From the NCBI RefSeq assembly GCF_014191715.1, contig NZ_JACHWY010000003.1, forward strand, positions 310,001 through 374,000: a stretch of 64,000 bases of DNA, given 5' to 3'. Made by a program: the position numbers and the translations under genes. Under the pieces are notes generated by a model. The model had not been told where the DNA came from. It worked only from the letters and a program-made list of their open reading frames with translations, and ran no database searches. The stretch is from Litorivivens lipolytica (lineage in GTDB: Bacteria; Pseudomonadota; Gammaproteobacteria; Pseudomonadales; Spongiibacteraceae). The stretch's first letter is position 1. Each line of letters opens with the position of its first letter. This document shows, piece by piece, positions 53,600-62,508 of the stretch.

Positions 53600-55726
53600 T
53601 CAATAACTCAGGCTGATACCGGCGAAAAATGCGCGGCCCTGACCGGGGGTATAGATGTTGGAATTCTCCTGAGACTGATCTGCCACGGTGGTGATATTGG
53701 CAATGTAATGCTCGTCTTCCAGATTCTCTGCTGACGCAAACAGCGAAATGGATTCGGATACTTGCCAACCCAGATTCAGACCCAGCAGGGTGTATCCCGG
53801 TGTACGCTCGGTGTTGGCAAAATCCACGTAGGGGCCGCTTGGCACCCGGCGCACACTCACACCCGCATACCAGCGCGCATGACTCAGACGCAGCTCGGAC
53901 ACGTAGAGCACATCCGGCACACCGGCCAGTTTGTTGTGACTGTAAGTATCGTCATCATCAAAATAGAAATCGTTAACCGTCAGCGCATTGCGCCAGGTCA
54001 GGGCCAGCCCCTGACGCTCCAACGCATCACGTGCGATGGCCACGTCCCAACCGGCTTCAAGCCCTTGGTGAATTGTGTCTTCCGCGTTATCGGTAAAGGA
54101 CACAAAACCTCGCGCACCGGGTGCGCCAAAATCCAGCATTTCGTTATTGAGCCAGCTGCGATAAATCGCCACATCCCAGGACAGAGGACCGCGCTGGCCG
54201 CGCGTGCCGACTTCCAGTGTCCACGCACGCTGAGCGCTAAGTTCGGTAAAGGGCAGAGCACCACCGGAGGTTAGATCCGTCATCGAGGGCGGCTCAAAGC
54301 CACGACTGGCATTGACAAAAACCTGAACGTCATCCGCCGCATCCCAGAGCAAGCCCAAACGCGGATTGAACTGTCTGTGATCCACCTCACCGGCCGTTGC
54401 ATTCAGAACCGCGTCGTTATCGCGAGTGGAACGCAGATATTGCAGTGCAGCAACAACCGACAGATCATCGCGCACTCTCAGGTCGGCCTGACTGTATACC
54501 ACCGTGTTGCGGGATTCCTGATCCTGACGGGTACGCAGCGCACCCTCACGACCGCTATTGTTCTCGAAGGTTTTAGCGTCGTTATCGCCTCGGTTGTGGC
54601 GCGCGCCAACGACCCAATCCAGCGGCAGATTCGCCAACTGTGAAGTACCGGACAATTCGGAAAATACGCCCCACTCGGTTTCTTCGTGGTCAATAATGCC
54701 CGCAAAGCGGGTGATGGCGTGATCCAGTCCGCGATAGCTGTACCAGGCGCCCGCATCCAATTGGACATTTTCAAAACGGTAGACCGTGCGATTGGCAAAG
54801 CGCACCACTTCAAGATTGCGATCCCAGTCATCGGCCACAGGGCCGGGATCGAGCACCGTGACCGGACCACCGGGAAAGAAGGGGCCAATAATGACGGGCG
54901 AGGCGGTGGCTTCGCGGTCTTCCAGCGCGGTTTCCCGCGACAGGCTGCCCGCCAACTCAAAGGTGTCACGCAGGGCGGTGAAGTAAAAACGGCTTTCCAG
55001 CGCATCGCTCAGTTGCACGCCAATATTGCCGAACAGGTATTCGCTGTCGACCTCGCTGTGCTCGCGATAACCATCGCTGTTCAGGCGGGTCACGGTCAGG
55101 TAGCCGTCTACCTGTTCACCGGCGGCGGCCAAACTCAGGTTGCTGCGGCGGGTATCGTCACTGCCGGCTTCAACGCGCAGGCTGGCACCGGGTTCAACCG
55201 TGCGACCGGTGGCAGTGACGATATTGACTGCGCCACCCAATGAGGCAGCCCCATAACGGAGGCCATTGGCACCTTTGTAGACTTCCAGATAGTGAACAGA
55301 CAAGGGGTCCATTTCTTGAAACTCGGTAGAGCCACTGGCGCGAGTGATGGGCACACCATCGCGCAGGACGGTCAGACCACGGCGCTCGTAACTGGAGTTC
55401 AGACCGGAACCGCGCAAAGAGATGCGGTTTTCGCGCTGCGCAGAAGTGTCAGCAAAAATACCGGGGGTGAAGACGAGGGTGTCGCCCAGGCTTTGGGCAA
55501 AGTCATCCAGAAAATCGCTGGATTCCACAAAGCCGATACCACCGGGGATGCGCTCCAGTTCGGCGCGGGCTTCCTGCAGGCTGGGGGCGGTGCGACTACC
55601 ACTGCCCGCTACACCTGAGACTACGACTTCTTCGATAGCGTTGGTTCGCTGCCCCAGACCTTGTGCCACGGATATTTGTGAGGCGGCGAGAACTGCCAAA
55701 CCGAAGATGCTTTTTCTAAGGACCAT
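53600..55726 (-). CDS. TonB-dependent outer membrane receptor
   Basis: A 708-residue outer-membrane gated channel. Signal peptide 1 to about 21 (IFGLAVLAASQISVAQ), a TonB-box-like IEEVVVSG, a plug domain with NRISLRGSGLNSSYERRGL, VLRDGVPITRASGST and EVYKGANGLRYGAASLGGAV, then a beta barrel ending in an aromatic residue (FFAGISLSY). The PepSY gene downstream points to a ferric-siderophore or other metal-chelate substrate; no Fur box is evident upstream. The ATG at 55726 is preferred over 55732 because AGGA then lies six bases before it. Confidence 0.92.
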   Translation of the reverse strand: MVLRKSIFGLAVLAASQISVAQGLGQRTNAIEEVVVSGVAGSGSRTAPSLQEARAELERIPGGIGFVESSDFLDDFAQSLGDTLVFTPGIFADTSAQRENRISLRGSGLNSSYERRGLTVLRDGVPITRASGSTEFQEMDPLSVHYLEVYKGANGLRYGAASLGGAVNIVTATGRTVEPGASLRVEAGSDDTRRSNLSLAAAGEQVDGYLTVTRLNSDGYREHSEVDSEYLFGNIGVQLSDALESRFYFTALRDTFELAGSLSRETALEDREATASPVIIGPFFPGGPVTVLDPGPVADDWDRNLEVVRFANRTVYRFENVQLDAGAWYSYRGLDHAITRFAGIIDHEETEWGVFSELSGTSQLANLPLDWVVGARHNRGDNDAKTFENNSGREGALRTRQDQESRNTVVYSQADLRVRDDLSVVAALQYLRSTRDNDAVLNATAGEVDHRQFNPRLGLLWDAADDVQVFVNASRGFEPPSMTDLTSGGALPFTELSAQRAWTLEVGTRGQRGPLSWDVAIYRSWLNNEMLDFGAPGARGFVSFTDNAEDTIHQGLEAGWDVAIARDALERQGLALTWRNALTVNDFYFDDDDTYSHNKLAGVPDVLYVSELRLSHARWYAGVSVRRVPSGPYVDFANTERTPGYTLLGLNLGWQVSESISLFASAENLEDEHYIANITTVADQSQENSNIYTPGQGRAFFAGISLSY

Positions 55727-55882
55727 TGCCATTCCTGCATTGCCGGAACGTAAGGCCCGGACTCATACCATGATGGCGGTGCATCTTACGGATTTTCTTG
55801 CCTTGGAAAATGCGGCATAGCGTCGCAGGCTGGGCTTGCCGGGCATGGGTTCTGGATAGGGAGGGTTCGGAGTGTCGGCCCC

Positions 55883-56053
55883 GGTCCGGCGACTGGTGAC
55901 TCTACCCAGACCGCCCGCAAGCCTTCCCAAAACCGCCTTGTCGCTGCGGAACTCGCGCTGCGCGCTCAGACAGTCCTCGCGAAACACAAGACGGTTTTGG
56001 GAAGGCTTAAACGCGGCCTGACTGGTCTGGGCAGAGCCCCCAGCCACCGGACC
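55883..56053. repeat. Hairpin element E1 with conserved core (minus orientation)
   Basis: A 171-base imperfect palindrome. Outer arms GGTCCGG, CTGG, CTCT and CCCAGACC (55883-55912) pair with 56024-56053 across small symmetric mismatches. Inner arms 55919-55941 and 55986-56008 match at 22 of 23 bases (AAGCCTTCCCAAAACCG...). The apex holds a core, read on the minus strand, of CGAGGACTGTCTGAGCGC, a short spacer, and GCGAGTTCCGCAGCG. The same core occurs in element E2 with different arms. No coding frame is credible here. Confidence 0.8.
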
Positions 56054-56070
56054 TACTCTTCTGCCAATAC

Positions 56071-56154
56071 CCGTCATTGCGAACAGAGTGAAGCAATCTC
56101 CCGAATCCCGCGCCATTAATAGAAAGATTGCTTCGCTATGCTCGCAATGACGGG
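56071..56154. repeat. CGTCATTGCG-type inverted repeat element (copy 2)
   Basis: CCGTCATTGCGA...GCAATCT (56071-56099) and AGATTGCTTCG...TCGCAATGACGG (56124-56153) form an 84-base imperfect inverted repeat lying exactly between elements E1 and E2. Same type as copy 1 at 29923-30011. Confidence 0.8.
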
Positions 56155-56179
56155 AGGGATACATACCTCCGTAAGAGGG

Positions 56180-56355
56180 CGGGAGGGGGAGGACCTTTCG
56201 AATCAGTCAGGGCATGTTTCGGCCAGCTGAAAAGGCCAGAGCCAAAAATTTACCGACAAAAGAGACGAGGACTGTCTGAGCGCTTTTCAGCGAGTTCCGC
56301 AGCGCTGGTCTTTTCAGCTGGCCGATGCCCGATTCGAAAGGTTCTACCCCTCCCG
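56180..56355. repeat. Hairpin element E2 with conserved core (plus orientation)
   Basis: A 176-base imperfect palindrome: CGGGAGGGG, ACCTTTCGAATC, GGGCAT and CGGCCAGCTGAAAAGGCC (56180-56237) pair with 56307-56355. Its apex carries CGAGGACTGTCTGAGCGC (56266-56283) and GCGAGTTCCGCAGCG (56290-56304), identical to those of E1 in the opposite orientation. The arms of E1 and E2 are unrelated, yet each is self-complementary. Confidence 0.8.
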
Positions 56356-56382
56356 ACCGAGCTAGTGGCACCCAACCAAACA

Positions 56383-56928
56383 TCAATCCAAGCGAATAAA
56401 ATGCTCACGATAATGCCGCAACTCATTAATAGAATCGCGAATATCATCCAGCGCCAAATGAGAGCCGTCTTTTTTCACCCCTTCAAGCACTTCAGGCCGC
56501 CAGCGACGGGCCAGCTCTTTCACGGTGGAGACATCCAGATTGCGGTAGTGAAAATAGGCTTCCAGACGCGGCATCTCGCGGGCCATAAAGCGGCGATCCT
56601 GACAGATGCTATTGCCGCACATGGGCGAGGCACCCTCGGGCACGTAGTTTTTCAGAAAGGAAATCGTCATTTCTTCGGCGTCGCGCAGGCTGTACTGACT
56701 GTTGCGCACTCGCTCGGTGAGGCCGGACTTGCCGTGCTGGCGGGTATTCCACTCATCCATGCCATCGAGCACCGAGTCGGGCTGATGAATGGCGACAACC
56801 GGACCTTCGGCGAGGGTATTGAGCTCGGCGTCGGTAACAATGGTCGCAATCTCGATAATGTGGTCATTGATCGTATCGAGCCCGGTCATTTCCAGATCGA
56901 TCCAGATTAGGTTGTCTTCGTTTGCCAT
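56383..56928 (-). CDS. orn: Oligoribonuclease Orn
   Basis: A DEDDh 3'-5' exoribonuclease that degrades dinucleotides, including pGpG from c-di-GMP turnover. The 181 residues equal the E. coli length. Motifs are [12 protein letters not shown] (Asp, Glu), an Asp in [12 protein letters not shown] and the His/Asp of [10 protein letters not shown] with the nearby HLALDD. The ATG at 56928 (MANEDNL) with GGTGG upstream is preferred over a longer frame. Divergent from rsgA. Relevant to the c-di-GMP protein at 31624-35268. Confidence 0.96.
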   Translation of the reverse strand: MANEDNLIWIDLEMTGLDTINDHIIEIATIVTDAELNTLAEGPVVAIHQPDSVLDGMDEWNTRQHGKSGLTERVRNSQYSLRDAEEMTISFLKNYVPEGASPMCGNSICQDRRFMAREMPRLEAYFHYRNLDVSTVKELARRWRPEVLEGVKKDGSHLALDDIRDSINELRHYREHFIRLD

Positions 56929-57011
56929 AGTGCCACCATTGTTTTTCGTCAGGCTGGATTGTAGCAAAAGCCCTGCGCGATAATAACGCTAACTCCCAGT
57001 CCGGCGGACGC

Positions 57012-57995
57012 ATGGCAAAACGCAAAATCAATAAACAACAGCAGCGCAGAATTCAGGCTAAGCACCGCCAGCGCTCCCAGCGTGCCCGCGACGCGGACGT
57101 TATCGACAGCGATTCGCTTGGCCCGGAGCAAGTCGGCCAGGTTATTGAAAGCTTCGGCCGCCAGGTCAATGTGGAAAGCGAAGACGGCACCCTGACCCGC
57201 TGCCACCTGCGCGCCAACCTCGAAAACCCCGTCGCTGGAGACCGGGTGATCTGGCAAGCGGGTGATGAGGTAGGCGTGATTGTCGCCATCGAAGAGCGCC
57301 GCTCACTACTTAGTCGACCAGATTTTAACGGCCAGCCCAAATCCATTGCCGCCAATATTGATCAGATGCTGATTGTGGTGGCCGCCCAACCGCCAGCCTA
57401 CGCCAATCTGATTGACCGCTATCTGGTGGCCGCCGAAGCCCACGGTTTAAAGGCAGTTATCGTGCAGAACAAATCCGATATCCCACTCGATGAGGCCACC
57501 GAGGCGATGCTGAAAAACTATGACGCCACCGGTTATTCCCTGTTGCGGGCATCCAGCAAAAGCGGCGATGGCCTGGACGAACTCAAAGCAAGCCTGAGCG
57601 GCGCCATCAGTATTTTTGTGGGCCAATCCGGCGTGGGCAAATCCTCGCTGGTCAATGCGCTGCTGCCGGAAGCCAATACCGCGGTGGGTGAACTGTCGCA
57701 TGCCGCCGACAAGGGCCGGCACACCACTACCACCGCCCGCCTGTTTCACTTTCCGGACGGCGGCGATTTGATTGACTCGCCGGGGATTCGCGAATTCGGC
57801 GTGCAGAATCTGGATCGCGCAGCGGTCGAGCGCGGCTTTCGCGAATTTCAGCCCTATATTGATCAATGCCGTTTTCGCGACTGTCGCCATGAGAGCGAGC
57901 CCGACTGCGGCTTGCGCGCCGCTTATGAACGCGGCGAGATCAGCGAAACGCGGCTGCAGAGTTATCGGCAAATTATTGCCGAAATCGAAGGCTGA
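57012..57995 (+). CDS. rsgA: Ribosome small-subunit GTPase RsgA
   Basis: A circularly permuted GTPase that checks 30S maturation. The 327 residues have a basic N-terminus (KRKINKQQQRRIQ), an OB fold (about 40-105), the permuted G motifs VQNKSD (G4), FVGQSGVGKSSLVNALL (G1) and DSPGIREFG (G3), and a C-terminal zinc motif with Cys-rich CRFRDCRHESEPDCGL. Divergent to orn, the usual pair. Confidence 0.96.
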   Translation: MAKRKINKQQQRRIQAKHRQRSQRARDADVIDSDSLGPEQVGQVIESFGRQVNVESEDGTLTRCHLRANLENPVAGDRVIWQAGDEVGVIVAIEERRSLLSRPDFNGQPKSIAANIDQMLIVVAAQPPAYANLIDRYLVAAEAHGLKAVIVQNKSDIPLDEATEAMLKNYDATGYSLLRASSKSGDGLDELKASLSGAISIFVGQSGVGKSSLVNALLPEANTAVGELSHAADKGRHTTTTARLFHFPDGGDLIDSPGIREFGVQNLDRAAVERGFREFQPYIDQCRFRDCRHESEPDCGLRAAYERGEISETRLQSYRQIIAEIEG

Positions 57996-58065
57996 ACGGC
58001 GCGGGCTCTGCCTGACGCGGGCGGTCAACACAGGTAGAATGCGCCGTCTACACAGGAGGATTGTC

Positions 58066-58890
58066 ATGGCAGATCTGGAACTGCTGATTGAACCCGAACA
58101 GCTGGCGGAAGCGCTGGGCAGCGAAGAGCTGCTGATTATCGACACCTGCTCCGCCGACAATTACCGCACCCACCATATTCCCGGTGCGATCTACATTCCT
58201 CCGGCCGAGCTGCAGGCGGGCACAAAACCCGCCGTGGGCAAGATTCCCGAAAAGAAGCGACTCGATGCGCTATTCTCGGCGGCAGGCCTGAATGCCGACA
58301 AGCACGTGGTGGTTTACGACGATGAAGGCGGCGGCTGGGCCGGGCGCCTGATCTGGACGCTGGATGTCCTCGGCCACAGCAAGTACAGCTATCTAAACGG
58401 CGGCCTGCATGCCTGGCTCGCGGCTGGCTTGCCGGTTACCACGGAACTGCCCACCACCGTGCCCAGCAATTTCAGCGGTGAATGGCATGAAGACGTGATC
58501 GCCGAGGCAGTGGATGTGCTCGACGCAATCGACGATGAGGATCAGGCGATCTGGGATGCCCGTTCACCCGAGGAATACCGGGGCGAGAAAGTGGTGGCCC
58601 AGCGCGGCGGTCATATTCCGGGCGCCGTAAATATCGACTGGCTGGAGCTGATGGATCGCGAGCGCCAATTGCGACTGGTAGACCTTGAAGCCCTGCAGCA
58701 ACGCCTGAACGAGTTGGGACTGACCAAAGACAAGACCGTGATCACTCATTGCCAGACCCACCACCGGTCCGGGCTGAGTTATCTGGCGATGAAAATTCTG
58801 GGCTACGACAAGATCAAGGGCTATCACGGCTCCTGGTCGGAGTGGGGCAACCGCGAAGACACCCCGATCAACACGGGCAATAAGCCTTAA
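58066..58890 (+). CDS. Sulfurtransferase with tandem rhodanese domains
   Basis: A 274-residue two-domain rhodanese. The N-terminal domain is non-catalytic in form (HIPGAIYIPPAEL, VVVYDDEGGGWAGRL: Asp replaces the cysteine); the C-terminal domain has the active loop ITHCQTHHRSG. The CQTHHRS loop resembles mercaptopyruvate/thiosulfate sulfurtransferases of the SseA group. The start is firm: AGGAGGA lies six bases before the ATG, and the frame further upstream overlaps rsgA. It sits between rsgA and psd, as in Pseudomonas relatives. Confidence 0.92.
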   Translation: MADLELLIEPEQLAEALGSEELLIIDTCSADNYRTHHIPGAIYIPPAELQAGTKPAVGKIPEKKRLDALFSAAGLNADKHVVVYDDEGGGWAGRLIWTLDVLGHSKYSYLNGGLHAWLAAGLPVTTELPTTVPSNFSGEWHEDVIAEAVDVLDAIDDEDQAIWDARSPEEYRGEKVVAQRGGHIPGAVNIDWLELMDRERQLRLVDLEALQQRLNELGLTKDKTVITHCQTHHRSGLSYLAMKILGYDKIKGYHGSWSEWGNREDTPINTGNKP

Positions 58891-58954
58891 AGCTTCGCGC
58901 GCAATGACGTGAATACAAAGAGCACTCATACACTCAAATAAAAGGACGAAGGCA

Positions 58955-59803
58955 TTGAATACCCTGTTCATCATTGTGCAGTACCTGCTGCCCCAGCACC
59001 TGATTTCCCGGCTGGTCGGCCATCTGGCAGAGGCGCGCACTTTCTGGCTGAAAAACCTGCTGATCGAGCGCTTTATCAAGCACTACGGCGTCGACATGTC
59101 GGAAGCCGAAGAAGAAGATCCGCGGGTTTATCGCAACTTTAACGAGTTTTTTACCCGCGCCCTGAAAGCCGACGCCCGCAGCATCTGCAGCGGTGAAAAG
59201 GAAATTGCCTGCCCCGCCGACGGCGCTATCAGCCAGCTAGGCAAGATTGAAGAGGGCCGAATTTTTCAGGCCAAAGGTCACGACTATAGCCTGTACACCC
59301 TGCTCGGCGGCAACAACGAAGACGCCCTGCCTTTTAAAAACGGCCGCTTTGCTACCGTCTACCTGTCACCCAAGGATTACCATCGGGTACATATGCCAAT
59401 GGACGGCAAGCTGATTGCCAGCCACTACATTCCGGGGCAGCTGTTCTCGGTTAACCAGACTACTGCCGAAAACGTCGACAAGCTGTTTGCCCGCAATGAG
59501 CGTTTGGTGTGCCTTTTTGAAACCGCGGCCGGGCCGATGGCGGTGATTCTGGTAGGCGCCATGATCGTAGCCGGTATCGAAACCGTGTGGGCCGGTCAGG
59601 TAGCGCCGCCTCCAAAAACTGTGCAGACCCGTCGCTTTGACCAACAACAGACCATCGAACTGAAAAAAGGCGAGGAAATGGGCCGCTTTAAACTCGGTTC
59701 TACTGTGATCCTGCTGTTTGGTGACGAAGTGATGGAATGGCTGCCGGGCTTTGATGCGGGCACCCCAACCCGGATGGGCGAAGCACTGGCGACCCTGTCC
59801 TGA
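58955..59803 (+). CDS. psd: Phosphatidylserine decarboxylase Psd
   Basis: Makes phosphatidylethanolamine. The 282-residue proenzyme is cleaved at LGST ([13 protein letters not shown]) to form the pyruvoyl group. Other signatures are [33 protein letters not shown] and FSVNQTT. The start is a TTG at 58955 ([21 protein letters not shown] aligns with Psd N-termini), with AAGGACGAAGG upstream; no ATG would include this segment. Confidence 0.95.
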   Translation: MNTLFIIVQYLLPQHLISRLVGHLAEARTFWLKNLLIERFIKHYGVDMSEAEEEDPRVYRNFNEFFTRALKADARSICSGEKEIACPADGAISQLGKIEEGRIFQAKGHDYSLYTLLGGNNEDALPFKNGRFATVYLSPKDYHRVHMPMDGKLIASHYIPGQLFSVNQTTAENVDKLFARNERLVCLFETAAGPMAVILVGAMIVAGIETVWAGQVAPPPKTVQTRRFDQQQTIELKKGEEMGRFKLGSTVILLFGDEVMEWLPGFDAGTPTRMGEALATLS

Positions 59804-59813
59804 TTTTTTAAGC

Positions 59814-59838
59814 GCGCGGGTCTGATTCAGGCCCGCGC
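59814..59838. terminator. Hairpin between psd and epmA
   Basis: GCGCGGGTC and GGCCCGCGC form a 9-base stem (one G-U pair) with a 7-base loop between the convergent psd and epmA genes; the right arm enters the end of epmA. A T-run lies on the psd side (59804-59809) before the hairpin, so efficiency as an intrinsic terminator is uncertain. Confidence 0.5.
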
Positions 59839-60777
59839 TGTCGGAAAGGCCAAGACCTCCGCCAGATTCTCTGCCCCCAACTGCAACATCAGCAAGCGAT
59901 CAAAGCCCATCGCCACACCGGCACACGCGGGCAGACCGTGAGCCATCGCCGCTAGCAGCTTTTCATCCATTGGCGGGCACACCTGACCCCGCTCTTGGCG
60001 CAGTTTCAAATCCGATTCAAATCTGGACTTCAACTCACTGGCATCCAGCAATTCGTCGTAACCGTTGGCCAGCTCTATTCCCTCAACAAAAGCTTCAAAA
60101 CGCACGGCGACCTCTCGCCCCTGCGCATCGCGCCCGCGTTTTGCCAAGGCAGCCTGCGAGGGGGGAAAGTTGCAAACCAGACTGTACTCGCCGCGGCCGA
60201 GCTTCGGCTCGATATCGTGACTGAATAAGAGATTGATCGCCTCGTCCCGATCCAGTGAAGCTGCTGGAATCCCGTGGCGCTGTTCAGCAAGCGCCCCTAA
60301 TTCAGTCGCCTCCACGGCAAACAGATCAAGGGCGAACTCGCGCTCAAACAATGCCGCAAAGTCATAGCGCTGCACCGGGCGCTCACCCAGCACGGCACAC
60401 AGCAGCTCACCCACCTCCGCCATCAAATCATCCAGCGAAAAACCTGGGCGATACCATTCCAGCATGGAGAATTCCGGATTGTGACGCCGACCGCTTTCGC
60501 CTTGCCTGAAGGCTTTGCAGAGCTGATAAATCGGGCCACTGCCTGCCGCCAGCAGGCGCTTCATGGCGTATTCGGGAGAGGTTTGCAGATAACGCTCGGC
60601 GTGAGCGAGAGAGAAGGCTTCGATGGCCGGATCGGTGACCGGAGCTGAGGCCAGCAGCGGAGTCTCGACTTCGAGCACGCCCCGCTGCTTGAAAAATTCA
60701 CGCACCGTCGCGAGCAGCTCGGCGCGAGCCCGCAGCGCGGAGAGCGCTGCGGTGGGTTGCCAGTCAGACTGACTCAA
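59827..60777 (-). CDS. epmA: EF-P beta-lysine ligase EpmA
   Basis: A truncated class-II lysyl-tRNA-synthetase-like enzyme that attaches (R)-beta-lysine to Lys34 of EF-P. The 316 residues lack the anticodon-binding domain and contain [54 protein letters not shown] and the C-terminal [15 protein letters not shown]. It overlaps efp by 4 bases, with epmB divergent, so the whole modification set is together. Confidence 0.95.
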   Translation of the reverse strand: MSQSDWQPTAALSALRARAELLATVREFFKQRGVLEVETPLLASAPVTDPAIEAFSLAHAERYLQTSPEYAMKRLLAAGSGPIYQLCKAFRQGESGRRHNPEFSMLEWYRPGFSLDDLMAEVGELLCAVLGERPVQRYDFAALFEREFALDLFAVEATELGALAEQRHGIPAASLDRDEAINLLFSHDIEPKLGRGEYSLVCNFPPSQAALAKRGRDAQGREVAVRFEAFVEGIELANGYDELLDASELKSRFESDLKLRQERGQVCPPMDEKLLAAMAHGLPACAGVAMGFDRLLMLQLGAENLAEVLAFPTARA

Positions 60778-61343
60778 GATTTAACGCGGTTCTGGTACTC
60801 GCCGGTACGGGTATCCACGCGAACCACCTCGCCTTCGCTCAGGAACAGAGGTACTTTGACCACTGCGCCGGTGCTCAGCTTGGCGGGCTTGGTGCCGCCT
60901 TGGGCAGTATCGCCTTTCAGGCCGGGGTCGGTCTCAACAATTTCCAGCTCGACAAAGTTCGCCGGAGCCACCGCCAGCGGGGCGCCGTTGTAGAGCGTCA
61001 CGGTGGCCATGTCCTGCTCTTTCAGCCACTGGGCGGCATCGCCCACGGTAGCGGCGTCGGCCTGATGCTGGTCGAAGGTGTCCGGCTCCATGAAATGATA
61101 GAACTCACCGTCGTTGTAGAGGTATTCCATCTCGGTATCCATCACGTCGGCACCTTCCAGCGATTCGCCGGATTTAAAGGTGCGCTCCCAAACGCGACCG
61201 GTTTTCAGATTGCGCAACTTCACCCGGTTAAAGGCCTGGCCCTTACCCGGTTTGACAAATTCGTTGTCCAGAATGGAGCAGGGGTCGCCTTCCAACATGA
61301 CTTTCAGCCCGGAGCGGAATTCGTTGGTAGAATAGGTGGCCAT
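60774..61343 (-). CDS. efp: Translation elongation factor P
   Basis: Relieves ribosome stalling at polyproline. The 189 residues start [19 protein letters not shown]; the modified lysine is K34 in VKPGKGQAF. Three OB-like domains end in [12 protein letters not shown]. The ATG at 61343 with GAGGAAAG upstream is preferred over the longer frame to 61382, which would overlap epmB. Presence of epmA and epmB shows the beta-lysylation type of EF-P. Confidence 0.97.
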   Translation of the reverse strand: MATYSTNEFRSGLKVMLEGDPCSILDNEFVKPGKGQAFNRVKLRNLKTGRVWERTFKSGESLEGADVMDTEMEYLYNDGEFYHFMEPDTFDQHQADAATVGDAAQWLKEQDMATVTLYNGAPLAVAPANFVELEIVETDPGLKGDTAQGGTKPAKLSTGAVVKVPLFLSEGEVVRVDTRTGEYQNRVKS

Positions 61344-61381
61344 AACTTTCCTCAAAAACACGATACATTCGAAAGGCGCCA

Positions 61382-62458
61382 ATGATACCGCTTAGCCAGC
61401 CACAATGGCAGTTAAAGGAAGGGCTGTTAAAAGACCGGCCTACTGACAGCGCAGCGACTGACTCCTGGCAGCAACAGCTGGCCGGCGCCTGTCGCGAGGT
61501 GCCGGCCCTGCTGGCGGCGCTCGGGCTCGATCCGGCCGAGGCTCCCTACCCGCTGGAAGCGCGCTCGGCCTTTCCATTGCGCGTTCCCCAGGCCTTTATC
61601 GACCTGATGCAACCCGGCAACTGGTTTGACCCGCTATTACTGCAAGTTTTGCCGCTGGCGCGGGAGAGCGAGCAGGCCCCAGGTTTCAGCCAGGATCCGC
61701 TCAAGGAGCGCGATACCAACCCGGTGCCGGGCCTGATCCACAAATATCACGGCCGGGTGCTGCTGATTGCCAGCCCGGCCTGCGCCGTGCATTGCCGCTA
61801 CTGTTTTCGCCGCCACTTTCCCTACGAAGACAACACTCCCTCCCGGGCGGACTGGGATAAGGCGCTGGACTATATACGCCAACGGCCGGATATCACCGAA
61901 GTCATTCTCAGCGGCGGCGACCCGCTGGCACTCAACGACCGGCGACTGGCCGAGCTGGTGGGCGCCATCAACGCCATTGACCATGTCACCACGCTGCGCT
62001 TTCACACCCGGCTGCCGGTGGTGCTGCCCGACCGGATTTCGCCCGAACTATGCGACACCCTCCAAGCAATTGATAAGAAAGTAGTTTTTGTTATTCATTG
62101 CAATCACCCGGCAGAATTGGGAGAGGCGCTGGCGCGATCCCTTGGCAAATTGCGAGCGCTCGGTGTTACCCTGCTCAATCAAACGGTTTTGCTTAGCGGC
62201 GTCAATGACAACGCCGAGGCCCTGTCAGCGCTGAGTCGAGGGCTTTTTAATGTCGGCGTATTGCCCTACTATCTGCATCAGCTTGACCGAGTAGAGGGAG
62301 CTGCACACTTTGAGCTAACCGACGAGCAGGCACGTCAGCTGCACACCCGTTTGATGGAGCAGCTGCCCGGGTATTTGGTACCTAGACTGGTACGGGAAGA
62401 CCCCAATATTGTTTACAAGGCACCTCTTGTCCAGGCCACCCCCGCGGGAAGCCAGTGA
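61382..62458 (+). CDS. epmB: EF-P beta-lysylation protein EpmB (lysine 2,3-aminomutase-like)
   Basis: A radical-SAM enzyme converting L-alpha-lysine to (R)-beta-lysine for EpmA. The 358 residues show the CxxxCxxC cluster ([15 protein letters not shown]), [26 protein letters not shown] and [14 protein letters not shown]. It is divergent to efp across 38 bases. The family PLP lysine lies towards the C-terminus but is not marked by a sharp motif here. Confidence 0.94.
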   Translation: MIPLSQPQWQLKEGLLKDRPTDSAATDSWQQQLAGACREVPALLAALGLDPAEAPYPLEARSAFPLRVPQAFIDLMQPGNWFDPLLLQVLPLARESEQAPGFSQDPLKERDTNPVPGLIHKYHGRVLLIASPACAVHCRYCFRRHFPYEDNTPSRADWDKALDYIRQRPDITEVILSGGDPLALNDRRLAELVGAINAIDHVTTLRFHTRLPVVLPDRISPELCDTLQAIDKKVVFVIHCNHPAELGEALARSLGKLRALGVTLLNQTVLLSGVNDNAEALSALSRGLFNVGVLPYYLHQLDRVEGAAHFELTDEQARQLHTRLMEQLPGYLVPRLVREDPNIVYKAPLVQATPAGSQ

Positions 62459-62478
62459 GGAAACAGACCATTATTAGA

Positions 62479-62496
62479 CCCGAGAAGGCACTCGGG
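62479..62496. promoter_or_regulatory. Hairpin between epmB and the next gene
   Basis: CCCGAG and CTCGGG form a perfect 6-base stem with a 6-base loop, 13 bases before the ATG at 62509. No U-run. It lies in the leader, or inside the coding part if the alternative GTG start at 62455 is used. Confidence 0.3.
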
Positions 62497-62508
62497 CGGG
62501 ATATTGCC

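Noticed and set aside
55733-55880. Fur box or cobalamin riboswitch before the TonB receptor
   Set aside because: No GATAATGATAATCATTATC-like sequence or B12-box was found in the leader.
55763-56164. 133-codon minus-strand frame over the hairpin elements
   Set aside because: It runs through E1 and the CGTCATTGCG palindrome and has no ribosome site or family features; the sequence is better explained as repeats.
55883-56355. Integron attC sites
   Set aside because: attC sites conserve the outer ends (GTTRRRY-type boxes) and vary in the centre. Here the centre is conserved and the arms vary, and no integrase or cassette-like genes are present.
57447-58160. 237-codon minus-strand frame
   Set aside because: It is antisense to rsgA and the rhodanese leader; the plus-strand proteins are certain.
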